Source: Thalassobaculum fulvum (GTDB lineage: Bacteria; Pseudomonadota; Alphaproteobacteria; Thalassobaculales; Thalassobaculaceae). From it: DNA of 64,000 nt. The notes under the pieces were generated by a model that was not told where the DNA came from, searched no databases, and was given only the letters and a program-made list of their open reading frames with translations. Positions 52,368 to 59,978 of this stretch are shown here, in pieces; within the stretch, counting starts at the first letter, position 1; each line of letters begins with the position of its first letter. Both the position numbers and the translations under genes were made by a program. The DNA lies in the NCBI RefSeq assembly GCF_014652915.1, contig NZ_BMZS01000003.1, positions 538,099 through 602,098 on the forward strand. The letters run 5' to 3'.

Positions 52368-54368
52368 ATGATTGTCCTCGGACTTTCAGTCGCACACGAT
52401 GCCGGCGTCACTGCCATCGCCGACGGCGTGACCCTCGGGGTGCATCTGCGGGAACGGTTCGCGCGCCGCAAGCGCTGCGCCCTGATGACCGCCGAGACGA
52501 TCGAGGCCGCGCTGGTGCGGTTCGGCCTCGACTGGAACGACGTCGATGCCGTCGCGGTCGCCTCGACCCAGTCCTGGCCGTTCATCTTCGTCGATCCCGA
52601 CGCTTTCTCGTTCGCGCTGGCCGACCCGACCCACGACACCCTCGGCTTCACGCCGCGCGAGCAGCGTGCCCAGGCCCGGGCCCAGGAGTGGTACCGCCAG
52701 CGGCAGTCGGCGGCGGCCCGGCGCGCCGGCCGGATCGCCGGTATCCGCTGGAACGAGTATCTGGACGACGACCTGGGCACCATCGACCCAGACCGCGGCG
52801 TCCTGGCGAATTTCGAATGGTCCTACACCCCGCCCTGGTGGACGCGTCGGTTCGCGCGGACCGACGTGACGGAGTGGGCTCGCAAGGTCGACGAGTTGCG
52901 GGAAGTCCGCTTCGGCTATCAGCCGATCGAGGTCGGGCTGCGCGGCGTGAAGAAGCCGGGCGTGATCGTTCCCCATCACCTGGCCCACGCCGCCCTCGCG
53001 TACTACCAGTCCGACGCCGAGTCCGCTGCCGTCTACACGATCGACAATGGCGATGCCTGGTCGCCCGAGCCGGGCTATGTCGGCGGCCTGTTCGCGCTGG
53101 GCCAGGGCAACCGGATCATCCCGATCGGCCCGAACTACGCCTATCACGGCCACCTCTACCAGCGCACCGCCGAGATCTTCCACCTCGGTCACGGCGGCGG
53201 TGCCGGCAAGCTGATGGGGCTGGCTCCGTTCGGCGAGCCGCGGTTCAACAAGCCGGACTTCGTCGGCAACGCCTACGAGATCTTCGGCGACGACTACGCC
53301 GCCGGCCACAAGCCCGACCGGTTCACCGTCCTGGACAAGTTCGAGGCGCACACCCGCGCCGTCGTTGCGTCCGGGTATCCCGATCCCGACGCGATGCTGG
53401 CCAGTCACGAGCCCGGTGCATACGGGTCCCAGCACCTGCGGCGCCTGGAGGTCGACGTGGCGGCGTCGGCCCAGGCGCTGTTCGAAGCCTGCACCCTGAA
53501 CGACGTGAATACCCTGTCGACGGCACTGCAGGAGGCCGGGCAGCGGGTCGGTACCCTGGCCCTCGGCGGCGGCGGCGCGCTGAACTGCCCGACCAACAGC
53601 CGCGTCCACGCCGATGGCCCCTACGGGCGCGTTTTCGTGCCGCCGGCCTGCGACGATTCCGGCCTGAGCCAGGGGGCCGCCCTGGCCCTGCTGCACGACG
53701 TCATGGACCAGCCCCGGACACCGTTTCATTCCGACTCGGCCGGGCTCGCCTACCAGGGGTCGCAGTACTCGCAGGAGGCGATCGCGGACGCGGTTTCCGC
53801 CTGCGGCTCGGCGGTCCGGGCCCGGAGCCTGCCGGACCCTGCCGCGGAAGCGGCGAACGACCTGGCGTCGGGCCGCGTCATCGGGTGGTTCGAGGGCCGC
53901 AGCGAGATCGGGCCGCGGGCCCTCGGGCACCGCTCGATCCTGGCGGATCCGCGACCGGAGACGCAGTGGCGGCGCGTCAACGACCTGAAGTCCCGCGAGC
54001 ACTGGCGGCCGTTCGCCCCCGCGGTGCTCCGCGAGCATGCCGCCGAATGGTTCGAGGGGGCTCCGACGCCCTCCCCGTTCATGCTGTTCACCGCCCAGGT
54101 CCGGTCGCGTGCGGTCCCGGCGATCACCCATGTCGACGGTTCGTCGCGGATCCAGACCGTCGATGCCAGCTGCGGCGTGTTTCATGGCGTGCTCGATCAC
54201 TTCCACCGCCGGACCGGCATACCGCTGGTCATGAACACGTCGTTCAACGGCCCGGCCGAGCCGATCGTCGAATCGCCGTCAGATGCCCTCCGGTTCCTGC
54301 AGGAGTCGCAGTTGGACGCGGTCTATCTCGACGGGCTGCGGGTTACCCGCGGGGATGCTGCCGACTAG
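52368..54368 (+). CDS. O-carbamoyltransferase (NodU/CmcH/TobZ family)
   Basis: These enzymes move a carbamoyl group from carbamoyl phosphate, through a carbamoyl-adenylate made with ATP, to a hydroxyl of a sugar or antibiotic. The 666-residue protein has both domains. The N-terminal Kae1-like domain shows VLGLSVAHDAGVTA and the metal-binding histidines of VPHHLAHAALAYYQ (203, 204, 207), with YTIDNGDAWS and GGGAGKLMGLAPFGEP. The C-terminal YrdC-like domain shows GRSEIGPRALGHRSILADPR, REHWRPFAPAVL and VMNTSFNGPAEPI. The start is ATG 52368. The acceptor is unknown. A PLP enzyme follows 37 nt downstream. Confidence 0.92.
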   Translation: MIVLGLSVAHDAGVTAIADGVTLGVHLRERFARRKRCALMTAETIEAALVRFGLDWNDVDAVAVASTQSWPFIFVDPDAFSFALADPTHDTLGFTPREQRAQARAQEWYRQRQSAAARRAGRIAGIRWNEYLDDDLGTIDPDRGVLANFEWSYTPPWWTRRFARTDVTEWARKVDELREVRFGYQPIEVGLRGVKKPGVIVPHHLAHAALAYYQSDAESAAVYTIDNGDAWSPEPGYVGGLFALGQGNRIIPIGPNYAYHGHLYQRTAEIFHLGHGGGAGKLMGLAPFGEPRFNKPDFVGNAYEIFGDDYAAGHKPDRFTVLDKFEAHTRAVVASGYPDPDAMLASHEPGAYGSQHLRRLEVDVAASAQALFEACTLNDVNTLSTALQEAGQRVGTLALGGGGALNCPTNSRVHADGPYGRVFVPPACDDSGLSQGAALALLHDVMDQPRTPFHSDSAGLAYQGSQYSQEAIADAVSACGSAVRARSLPDPAAEAANDLASGRVIGWFEGRSEIGPRALGHRSILADPRPETQWRRVNDLKSREHWRPFAPAVLREHAAEWFEGAPTPSPFMLFTAQVRSRAVPAITHVDGSSRIQTVDASCGVFHGVLDHFHRRTGIPLVMNTSFNGPAEPIVESPSDALRFLQESQLDAVYLDGLRVTRGDAAD

Positions 54369-54405
54369 TCTGGCGTCGGCCGCGAAATCGCGCCACCATC
54401 CGGCC

Positions 54406-55575
54406 ATGAGCGACGTTCCCGCCTTCGGAGCGCCCGCCCGCCGGCTGTTCCAGCTCGAGGACGGCGCCATCTACCTCAACCACGGCTCCTACGGGGCCAC
54501 GCCGAAGGCGGTCACCCTCGCGCAGCGCCGCTGGCAGGACCGCCTCGAGGCGGAACCGAGTCGGTTCATGGAGCGCGAGTTCCGGCCCGGCCTGCGGGTC
54601 GCCGCCGAGCGGCTGTCCGCGCATCTCGGGGTTTCCGGCCGCTCGATCGCCATGGTCGAGAACGCCACCCAGGCGGTGAACGCGATCCTGCGCTCGTTCG
54701 GCTTTGCGCCCGGCGACGAGATCCTGATCACCGACCAAACCTACAACGCCGTCAAGAACACGGTCCGCTGGGTGGCGTCGCGCAGCGGCGCGAAGGTCGT
54801 CGAGGTCGCCCTGCCGTTCCCGGCGTTCTCGGAGGACAGCCTGGTCCAGGCGTTCGCCGCCGGCCTGAGTGCAAAGACCCGGGTAGCCGTGATCGACCAC
54901 GTCACCTCGCCGACCGCCCTGGTGCTCCCGGTGGCGCGGATGGTGGCAGCCGCCAGGCAGGCCGGCGCGAAGACCCTGGTGGACGGCGCGCACGCCCCCG
55001 GCATGCTGCCGGTCGACCTGCCGACGATCGGGGCCGACTGGTACACCGGGAACTGTCACAAGTGGCTGTTCGCGCCGAAGGGCTGCGCCTTCCTGTGGGC
55101 GGCGGACGCGGTGCGCGACGACCTGCACCCCACCGTGATCAGTCACGGGTACGGCCAGGGGTTCGTCGCCGAATTCGACTGGGTCGGCACGCGCGACGCC
55201 TCGCCGCAGCTGGCCCTGCCCGATGCCCTCGCCTTCATGGAACGCTTCGGCGTCGACCGGATCCGCACGCACAACCACGAGATGGCGGTCGAGGCCGGGC
55301 GCCGTCTGGCCGAGGCCTGGGACACCGAAGTCGGCGCCCCGCCGGCCCTGACCGGCTCGATGATCACGGTCAGGCTCCCGGACGGCCTGGGCGCGACCCA
55401 GCCCGAGGCCCTCGAACTGCGCCGCCGGCTGCTCGACGAACGCCGGATCCAGGTTCCGATCAACGCTCTAGCAGGCGGTCTCTGGGCCAGGGTGTCGGCA
55501 CAGATCTACACGCAGCGCCCGGAGATCGACGCGCTCGCCGAGGCCGTCCTCGTCGAACGCCGGAACGCCGCCTGA
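54406..55575 (+). CDS. PLP-dependent aminotransferase class V (isopenicillin-N epimerase-like)
   Basis: A 389-residue fold-type I PLP enzyme in the CefD-like branch of class V. It shows YLNHGSYGATPKAVTLAQ near the start, VENATQAVNAILRSF, TLVDGAHAPGMLPVDLP with the PLP aspartate, and the Schiff-base lysine in YTGNCHKWLFAPKG. GTRDASPQLALPDALAFME is typical of isopenicillin-N epimerase-like proteins, most of which act on other substrates (cysteine desulfhydrase, epimerase or lyase). The start at ATG 54406 gives the family N-terminus. It lies 37 nt after the carbamoyltransferase on the same strand and is probably cotranscribed. Confidence 0.88.
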   Translation: MSDVPAFGAPARRLFQLEDGAIYLNHGSYGATPKAVTLAQRRWQDRLEAEPSRFMEREFRPGLRVAAERLSAHLGVSGRSIAMVENATQAVNAILRSFGFAPGDEILITDQTYNAVKNTVRWVASRSGAKVVEVALPFPAFSEDSLVQAFAAGLSAKTRVAVIDHVTSPTALVLPVARMVAAARQAGAKTLVDGAHAPGMLPVDLPTIGADWYTGNCHKWLFAPKGCAFLWAADAVRDDLHPTVISHGYGQGFVAEFDWVGTRDASPQLALPDALAFMERFGVDRIRTHNHEMAVEAGRRLAEAWDTEVGAPPALTGSMITVRLPDGLGATQPEALELRRRLLDERRIQVPINALAGGLWARVSAQIYTQRPEIDALAEAVLVERRNAA

Positions 55576-55580
55576 ACCCG

Positions 55581-55599
55581 GCCCCGCCCTGCGCGGGGC
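55581..55599. terminator. GC-rich hairpin between convergent genes
   Basis: GCCCCGC (55581-55587) pairs with GCGGGGC (55593-55599) around a 5-nt loop. There is no T run on either side, so it may pause rather than terminate transcription between the PLP enzyme gene and the small minus-strand gene. Confidence 0.35.
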
Positions 55600-55607
55600 G
55601 GCGCGCT

Positions 55608-55841
55608 TCAGTTCAGCTTGTGCCGGAACTTCCGCTCGAGCTGCTGGAGGATCTCCACCCGCCGGGCGCCACCATTCGCCAGCGCGAGCTTGAACAGCCG
55701 CGACGCCTCGTTCTCGGGCTCCGCCGGCGGGGTCTGGCCGATCTGCAGGAATGCCGCCTTCTGGGCACGTGCCAGCACCTCAGGGCTGATCCGCTTCCGC
55801 AGCGCCCGCAGCAATCGCAGTGCCTTCTCTCGCTCGGTCAT
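55608..55841 (-). CDS. Small hypothetical protein
   Basis: A 77-residue, Arg/Leu-rich soluble protein. It begins MTEREKALRLLRALRKRISPE and continues with helical segments ending RRVEILQQLERKFRHKLN. It is probably all-helical and basic and could be a small nucleic-acid-binding or regulatory protein, but I do not recognise a family. The ATG at 55839-55841 follows the Arg-rich helix pattern better than a longer frame starting at 55902-55904. It lies 63 nt after the next small gene on the same strand. Confidence 0.55.
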   Translation of the reverse strand: MTEREKALRLLRALRKRISPEVLARAQKAAFLQIGQTPPAEPENEASRLFKLALANGGARRVEILQQLERKFRHKLN

Positions 55842-55904
55842 GGGGCAAGTATGGCGGAAACCCGGCCCCGGAACAACTCGCTGCCCGTGGCCCGGACGGC
55901 CCAC

Positions 55905-56216
55905 TCAGAAGAACTTGGTCACGAACGCGGCGGCCAGCGCTCCGCTGGCGATCTTGGTCACGACCCCTTCGGCCCGGCCCTTGTAGATGTCTTCCCCGTC
56001 GCGGGCATCGATCTCGAACCGGAACCGCTGACCGGTGATGATCAGGTCCTTGTCATAGGGATCGATGATGAAGCCCTTCTTGTTCAGCTCGCGGACGTTG
56101 AAGACGAACCTGTCGATCTTGACCGTGCCCTTCGACTCCGGCGCCGACGAGCGCCCGGGCAGACGCACCGGACGTCGGGTCGGCTTCTTGTTCGCGATCT
56201 TCAGGAAATCGAACAT
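55905..56216 (-). CDS. Small hypothetical protein, possibly a PilZ-like beta-barrel
   Basis: A 103-residue protein starting MFDFLKIANKKPTRRPVRLP. A basic N-terminal part (about 1-35) leads to strand-rich sequence VFNVRELNKKGFIIDPYDKD then LIITGQRFRFEID and GVVTKIASGALAAAFVTKF. The N-x-x-x-L-N-x-x-G-F-x-I order recalls PilZ domains, but the canonical R-x-x-x-R and D-x-S-x-x-G motifs are not complete, so this is weak. The ATG 56214-56216 was chosen over a longer frame at 56298-56300. It is divergent from the glycan genes across an AT-rich gap. Confidence 0.55.
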   Translation of the reverse strand: MFDFLKIANKKPTRRPVRLPGRSSAPESKGTVKIDRFVFNVRELNKKGFIIDPYDKDLIITGQRFRFEIDARDGEDIYKGRAEGVVTKIASGALAAAFVTKFF

Positions 56217-56542
56217 TCGAGTGGCCGCCGCGTCAGAGCCATGCTTCGGTGAAAACCATAAGCCTTTGGGCCCATAAACACAATTGTCCAGCAAGATCAA
56301 GAAGACTTACAGTTAATTTTGTTCAATTTCACAAAGCCGCCCGGCGCCGGACGGCGCCATCGCGCTCGCCCGGCCGGCTCCCGGTTGTCCCGGCCAGACG
56401 ACTGCGCTACCAACTGCCACCCGCGAACCGCCGTTGCCGGTCGCCCCACAGGAGTAGCTTTGCGCGTGCCCTGCTTCAGTGCCCGTCATCGCCCCGGACC
56501 GCGCTCCGCAACGGGCCGCCGCTCCCGCGGCCGGCGGACGCG
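56217..56542. other. Intergenic region with an AT-rich island
   Basis: About 80 nt (56255-56335) are strikingly AT-rich compared with the rest of the window, including TTACAGTTAATTTTGTTCAA. Promoter-like pairs occur in both directions: TTGTCC with TTACAG 17 nt later on the plus strand, and TTGATC with TTATGG 17 nt later on the minus strand. Neither is strong. The remainder is GC-rich with no supported gene. It probably drives both the small minus-strand gene and the sulfotransferase-asnB genes. Confidence 0.5.
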
Positions 56543-57217
56543 ATGATCGTCTCGGTCCACATTCCGAAGACCGCCGGCACCAGCCTGCGGATCGGGCTGG
56601 AACGGGCGCTCGGCACGCGGCTGCTGCTCGACTACGACGACCGCCCGCTCGCCCAGGGGCCGGAGCACGACGCCCGCCGGTCCCGCAGCGCCGCAGAGGT
56701 GCGCGCAGACCCGGACCGGCTGGTTCGTGACTACGACGCGGTGCATGGCCACTTCATCGCCTCGAAGTACCTGCCTCTCGGCGAGCGGGCGCGCTTTGCC
56801 GTGTTCCTGCGCGAGCCGGTGGCCCGTACGCTGTCGCAGTACCGGCACTGGCGCCGGGCGCCGAACGCCCCGAACCCGATCGCGGCCGGGATCCGTGCCG
56901 GGGCGGTCGGACCGGGCGATCTCGCCGAACTGCCGGAACACCGGCAGATCTACGCCGCCTTCCTCGGCGGCATCGACCTCGAGCGATTCGCCTTCGTCGG
57001 CCTCGCCGAACAGTACGACACCAGCCTCGCGCTGTTCCGGGCGATCTTCGGAATCGATCTGCCGGTGCTGCGGGAGAACGTCGGATCGTCCGGCGCCGAG
57101 GACGACGGTCTCTCGACCGGGGAACTGGCACGCGTGAAAGCCGCGCAGACGGACAACGCGCTGATGTACGATCGCGGCCGCCGCCGCTTCGAGACGCTCT
57201 GCACGGCGTTTCTGTAA
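56543..57217 (+). CDS. Sulfotransferase family protein
   Basis: A 224-residue PAPS-dependent sulfotransferase fold. The start MIVSVHIPKTAGTSLRIGLE contains the 5'-phosphosulfate loop (H-x-P-K-T-A-G-T-S). The 3'-phosphate motif is FAVFLREPVARTLSQYRHW. AVHGHFIASKYLPLGERAR lies between the two motifs as in bacterial sulfotransferases that act on glycans. The natural acceptor is probably a sugar of the glycan made by the neighbours. The start ATG 56543 was chosen because the loop begins at residue 7. It precedes asnB by 18 nt. Confidence 0.87.
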   Translation: MIVSVHIPKTAGTSLRIGLERALGTRLLLDYDDRPLAQGPEHDARRSRSAAEVRADPDRLVRDYDAVHGHFIASKYLPLGERARFAVFLREPVARTLSQYRHWRRAPNAPNPIAAGIRAGAVGPGDLAELPEHRQIYAAFLGGIDLERFAFVGLAEQYDTSLALFRAIFGIDLPVLRENVGSSGAEDDGLSTGELARVKAAQTDNALMYDRGRRRFETLCTAFL

Positions 57218-57235
57218 CCACGAGGATCGACAGTT

Positions 57236-59074
57236 TTGTGCGGGATTTGCGGGATCATTGGCGGGCGTAGCGACGAGGCGGCGATCGACCGGATGGTCGC
57301 CGCCATGCGGCATCGCGGTCCGGACGATCGCGGCACCTATCGGCGTGGCCGGATCGCCCTCGGCATGACCCGGCTGGCGATCCAGGACCTGAGCCCGGGC
57401 GGCCACCAGCCCATGGCCAGCCCAGACGGCGACGTCTGGATGGTCTACAACGGCGAGATGTACAACGCGCCCGAGGAGCGCCGGCACCTCGAGGAGCTCG
57501 GCTACAGCTTCCGGTCGACCTCCGACACCGAAGTCATCCTGACCCTCTACCGGCACTACGGCCCGGCCTGCCTGCCGCGCATCCGCGGGATCTTCGCGCT
57601 CGCCTTCGTCGACCTGCGCGACGATCCCGACGATCCGACGGTGTTCCTGGCCCGCGACCCTATGGGCGTGAAGCCGCTGCTGTTCGGCCGCGGCACCGAC
57701 GGAAGCTACGTGTTCGCATCGGAGATGAAGGCGATGCTGGCGAGCGAGGTGATCCCGCGGGTCGTGGAGCCCCGGGCGCTGCGCTGCCTGCTGGAGCACG
57801 GCTCGGTGTATCAGCCCGACAGCCTGATCCGCGGCGTGTCGATGGTCAGGCCGGCCCACAGCGTGACGATCCGCGGCAGCGACGTCCGCGTCGACCGCTA
57901 CTGGCACCTGGGCGTCGACCGTCGGTCGGAAATGCGGACCGCCGACTACGGCGACCAGGTCGCGGCCATGGCGGAGACCCTGCGCGAGACCGTGCACGCC
58001 CAGCTCATCGGCGACGTCCCGATCGGCGCCCTGCTGTCGGGCGGGGTCGACAGCGCCACCCTGACCGCCCTGATGGCGGCCGAGGTCGGGAAGAACGTCC
58101 GAACCTTCTCGGTCGGCTTCGGCAAGGACCTGGCGGCGTTCGACGAAACCGACATCGCCGGCCGGTTCGCCGAGCATCTCGGCACGAAGCACACCCGCCT
58201 CGAGATCGACCACGAGATGGTACGCAACGAGATCGACCGCATCGCCGACGCCATCGACCAGCCGTCGATCGACGGCGTGAACACCTACTTCGTCTCCAAG
58301 GCGGCCGGCGAGCACGTCAAGGTCGCGATCTCCGGGACCGGCGGCGACGACCTGTTCATGGGCTATCCGTGGCACGCCCAGATGCTCCGCTACGGGTCGG
58401 GCGGCGATTTCCTCGCCGCCTATGCCGAGTCGGCCGGGCGGTTCCACGAGACCTTCTCTTCCAGCGACGTCAACCAGCTGATCGCGCCGTCGCTGCTCGC
58501 CGCCAGCGGCCGCAACCACCGCGACGACTATGCGGCGCTCGACGAGCTCGGTCAGTCGGAGACCGTCGACCGTATCACCGCGCTGACCCTGCGCGGCTAT
58601 ACCAACAACCAGCTCCTGCGCGACATCGACGCGATGTCGATGGCGCATTCCCTGGAGGTCCGGGTTCCCTACCTGGACACCCACGTGATCGACCTGGCGC
58701 TGTCGCTGCCGATCGACGCCAAGCTGGCGCGTGGCATCCCGGCGGCGCCGATGCGCGACAGCTACCGGACGAGCGGCATCAAGCGGGTCCTGATCGACGT
58801 GGCGGCCCCGCTGCTGCCGCCGGGCTTCGACGAGGTGCCGAAACGCGGCTTCGGCATTCCGTTCGGACGCTGGCTCAACGGCCCGTTGCGCGGCTTCGTC
58901 CAGGCGGTCCTGACCCCCGAGCGGACGGCACGGACCGGCATGCTGAACCCGCAGGCGATGGCTCGCCTGCAGCGCATCCTGGCCGACGGGAAGGCGATAT
59001 CCGGATGGCGGTTGTGGCTCATGACCATCAGCCAGCTGTGGGCCGAGCGCATCGGCATCGAGCCGGCGCGATGA
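57236..59074 (+). CDS. asnB: Asparagine synthetase B-type amidotransferase, glycan-cluster copy
   Basis: A 612-residue glutamine-hydrolysing asparagine synthetase family protein. The class II glutaminase domain needs Cys as residue 2, and the frame reads MCGICGIIGG only if translation starts at TTG 57236-57238, so the TTG start is fixed by function. ACGAGG lies about 10 nt upstream. MRHRGPDDRGTYRRGRIALG follows, then LARDPMGVKPLLFG. The synthetase PP-loop is ALLSGGVDSATLTALMA (about 266-282), with SGTGGDDLFMGYPWH later. In glycan clusters such proteins often amidate uronic acids rather than make asparagine, which is inference here. Confidence 0.92.
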   Translation: MCGICGIIGGRSDEAAIDRMVAAMRHRGPDDRGTYRRGRIALGMTRLAIQDLSPGGHQPMASPDGDVWMVYNGEMYNAPEERRHLEELGYSFRSTSDTEVILTLYRHYGPACLPRIRGIFALAFVDLRDDPDDPTVFLARDPMGVKPLLFGRGTDGSYVFASEMKAMLASEVIPRVVEPRALRCLLEHGSVYQPDSLIRGVSMVRPAHSVTIRGSDVRVDRYWHLGVDRRSEMRTADYGDQVAAMAETLRETVHAQLIGDVPIGALLSGGVDSATLTALMAAEVGKNVRTFSVGFGKDLAAFDETDIAGRFAEHLGTKHTRLEIDHEMVRNEIDRIADAIDQPSIDGVNTYFVSKAAGEHVKVAISGTGGDDLFMGYPWHAQMLRYGSGGDFLAAYAESAGRFHETFSSSDVNQLIAPSLLAASGRNHRDDYAALDELGQSETVDRITALTLRGYTNNQLLRDIDAMSMAHSLEVRVPYLDTHVIDLALSLPIDAKLARGIPAAPMRDSYRTSGIKRVLIDVAAPLLPPGFDEVPKRGFGIPFGRWLNGPLRGFVQAVLTPERTARTGMLNPQAMARLQRILADGKAISGWRLWLMTISQLWAERIGIEPAR

Positions 59075-59147
59075 ACGCCTTCCCGAAGACCGGCCCGATG
59101 GCCGGTCGGCCGGCCGCCGGCCCGGCTCCCGTCCGGAACCCGGCGCC

Positions 59148-59978
59148 ATGATCCCCCGGCCCAGCTTCCTGGCGACGCCGGCCGGGATCGTCCGCTCGAT
59201 GCTCGTGAACCGCACGATCCTGCGGCAACTGATCCGGCGCGACATCCACTCGCGCTACCGGAAGTCGGCGCTCGGGATGCTGTGGGCGCTGCTGACCCCG
59301 CTGCTGACCTTCGCCGTGTACGCCTACGTGTTCAGCGCCATCCTCGAGATCCGGTTCCCGTCGCGCGTCCCGAACGTCGAGCACAACTACGGGATCGTGC
59401 TGTTCTCCGGACTCATGCTGCACTTCTTCATAACCGAGGTGCTCACCCGCTCGCCGACGCTGATCCTGGAGAACGTCAACTTCGTGAAGAAGGTGGTGTT
59501 CCCGCTCGAGACCCTGTCGGTGGTGGCGGTCGGTTCGGCGGTCGTGACGCTCGGCTTCAACCTGCTCGTGCTGCTGCTGGCGCTGCTGGTCTTCGAGGCC
59601 CGCATCCCCGCGACCGCCCTGCTGGTCCCGGTAGTGTGGCTGCCGTTCGTCGGGATCGTGCTGGGGATGTCGTGGTTCCTGTCGTCGATCGGGGTCTACC
59701 TGCGCGACGTCGGCCACCTGATCGGCATCGTTTCGACGATCATGCTGTTCGGCAGCCCGATCCTGTTTCCGGTCGAGACCCTGCCGCCGACCCTGCAGAC
59801 CCTGATCTGGCTGAACCCGCTTTCGCTGCCGGTCGAGGCGACCCGCGACCTGGTGCTGTGGGGCGTGCTGCCGTCGCTGCGCGGCTTCGCAATCTACTGC
59901 GCGGTCGCGGGTGCGGTGGTGTGGCTCGGCGCCTACTGGTTCCAGTGTACCAAGCGGGGCTTCGCCGATGTCCTCTGA
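59148..59978 (+). CDS. ABC-2 type transport permease (polysaccharide export, Wzm-like)
   Basis: A 276-residue inner-membrane permease with about six helices. The N-terminal amphipathic stretch RQLIRRDIHSRYRKSALGML is the Wzm/KpsM signature region. Hydrophobic segments include LLTFAVYAYVFSAIL, LFSGLMLHFFITEVL and MLFGSPILFPVETLPPTLQ. It ends FQCTKRGFADVL. It would form a dimer with the ATPase encoded next, whose start overlaps this stop by 11 nt. It follows asnB by 73 nt. Confidence 0.92.
   Translation: MIPRPSFLATPAGIVRSMLVNRTILRQLIRRDIHSRYRKSALGMLWALLTPLLTFAVYAYVFSAILEIRFPSRVPNVEHNYGIVLFSGLMLHFFITEVLTRSPTLILENVNFVKKVVFPLETLSVVAVGSAVVTLGFNLLVLLLALLVFEARIPATALLVPVVWLPFVGIVLGMSWFLSSIGVYLRDVGHLIGIVSTIMLFGSPILFPVETLPPTLQTLIWLNPLSLPVEATRDLVLWGVLPSLRGFAIYCAVAGAVVWLGAYWFQCTKRGFADVL

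Noticed and set aside
52368..55575. A beta-lactam (cephamycin) biosynthetic cluster
   Set aside because: Only distant relatives of cmcH and cefD are present. There is no ACV synthetase, isopenicillin-N synthase or expandase, so an antibiotic claim is not supported.
59071..59151. A 26-codon frame overlapping the asnB stop (MNAFPKTGP)
   Set aside because: It is Pro/Ala/Gly-rich, ends at the permease start and has no ribosome-binding site; it is more likely leader sequence.
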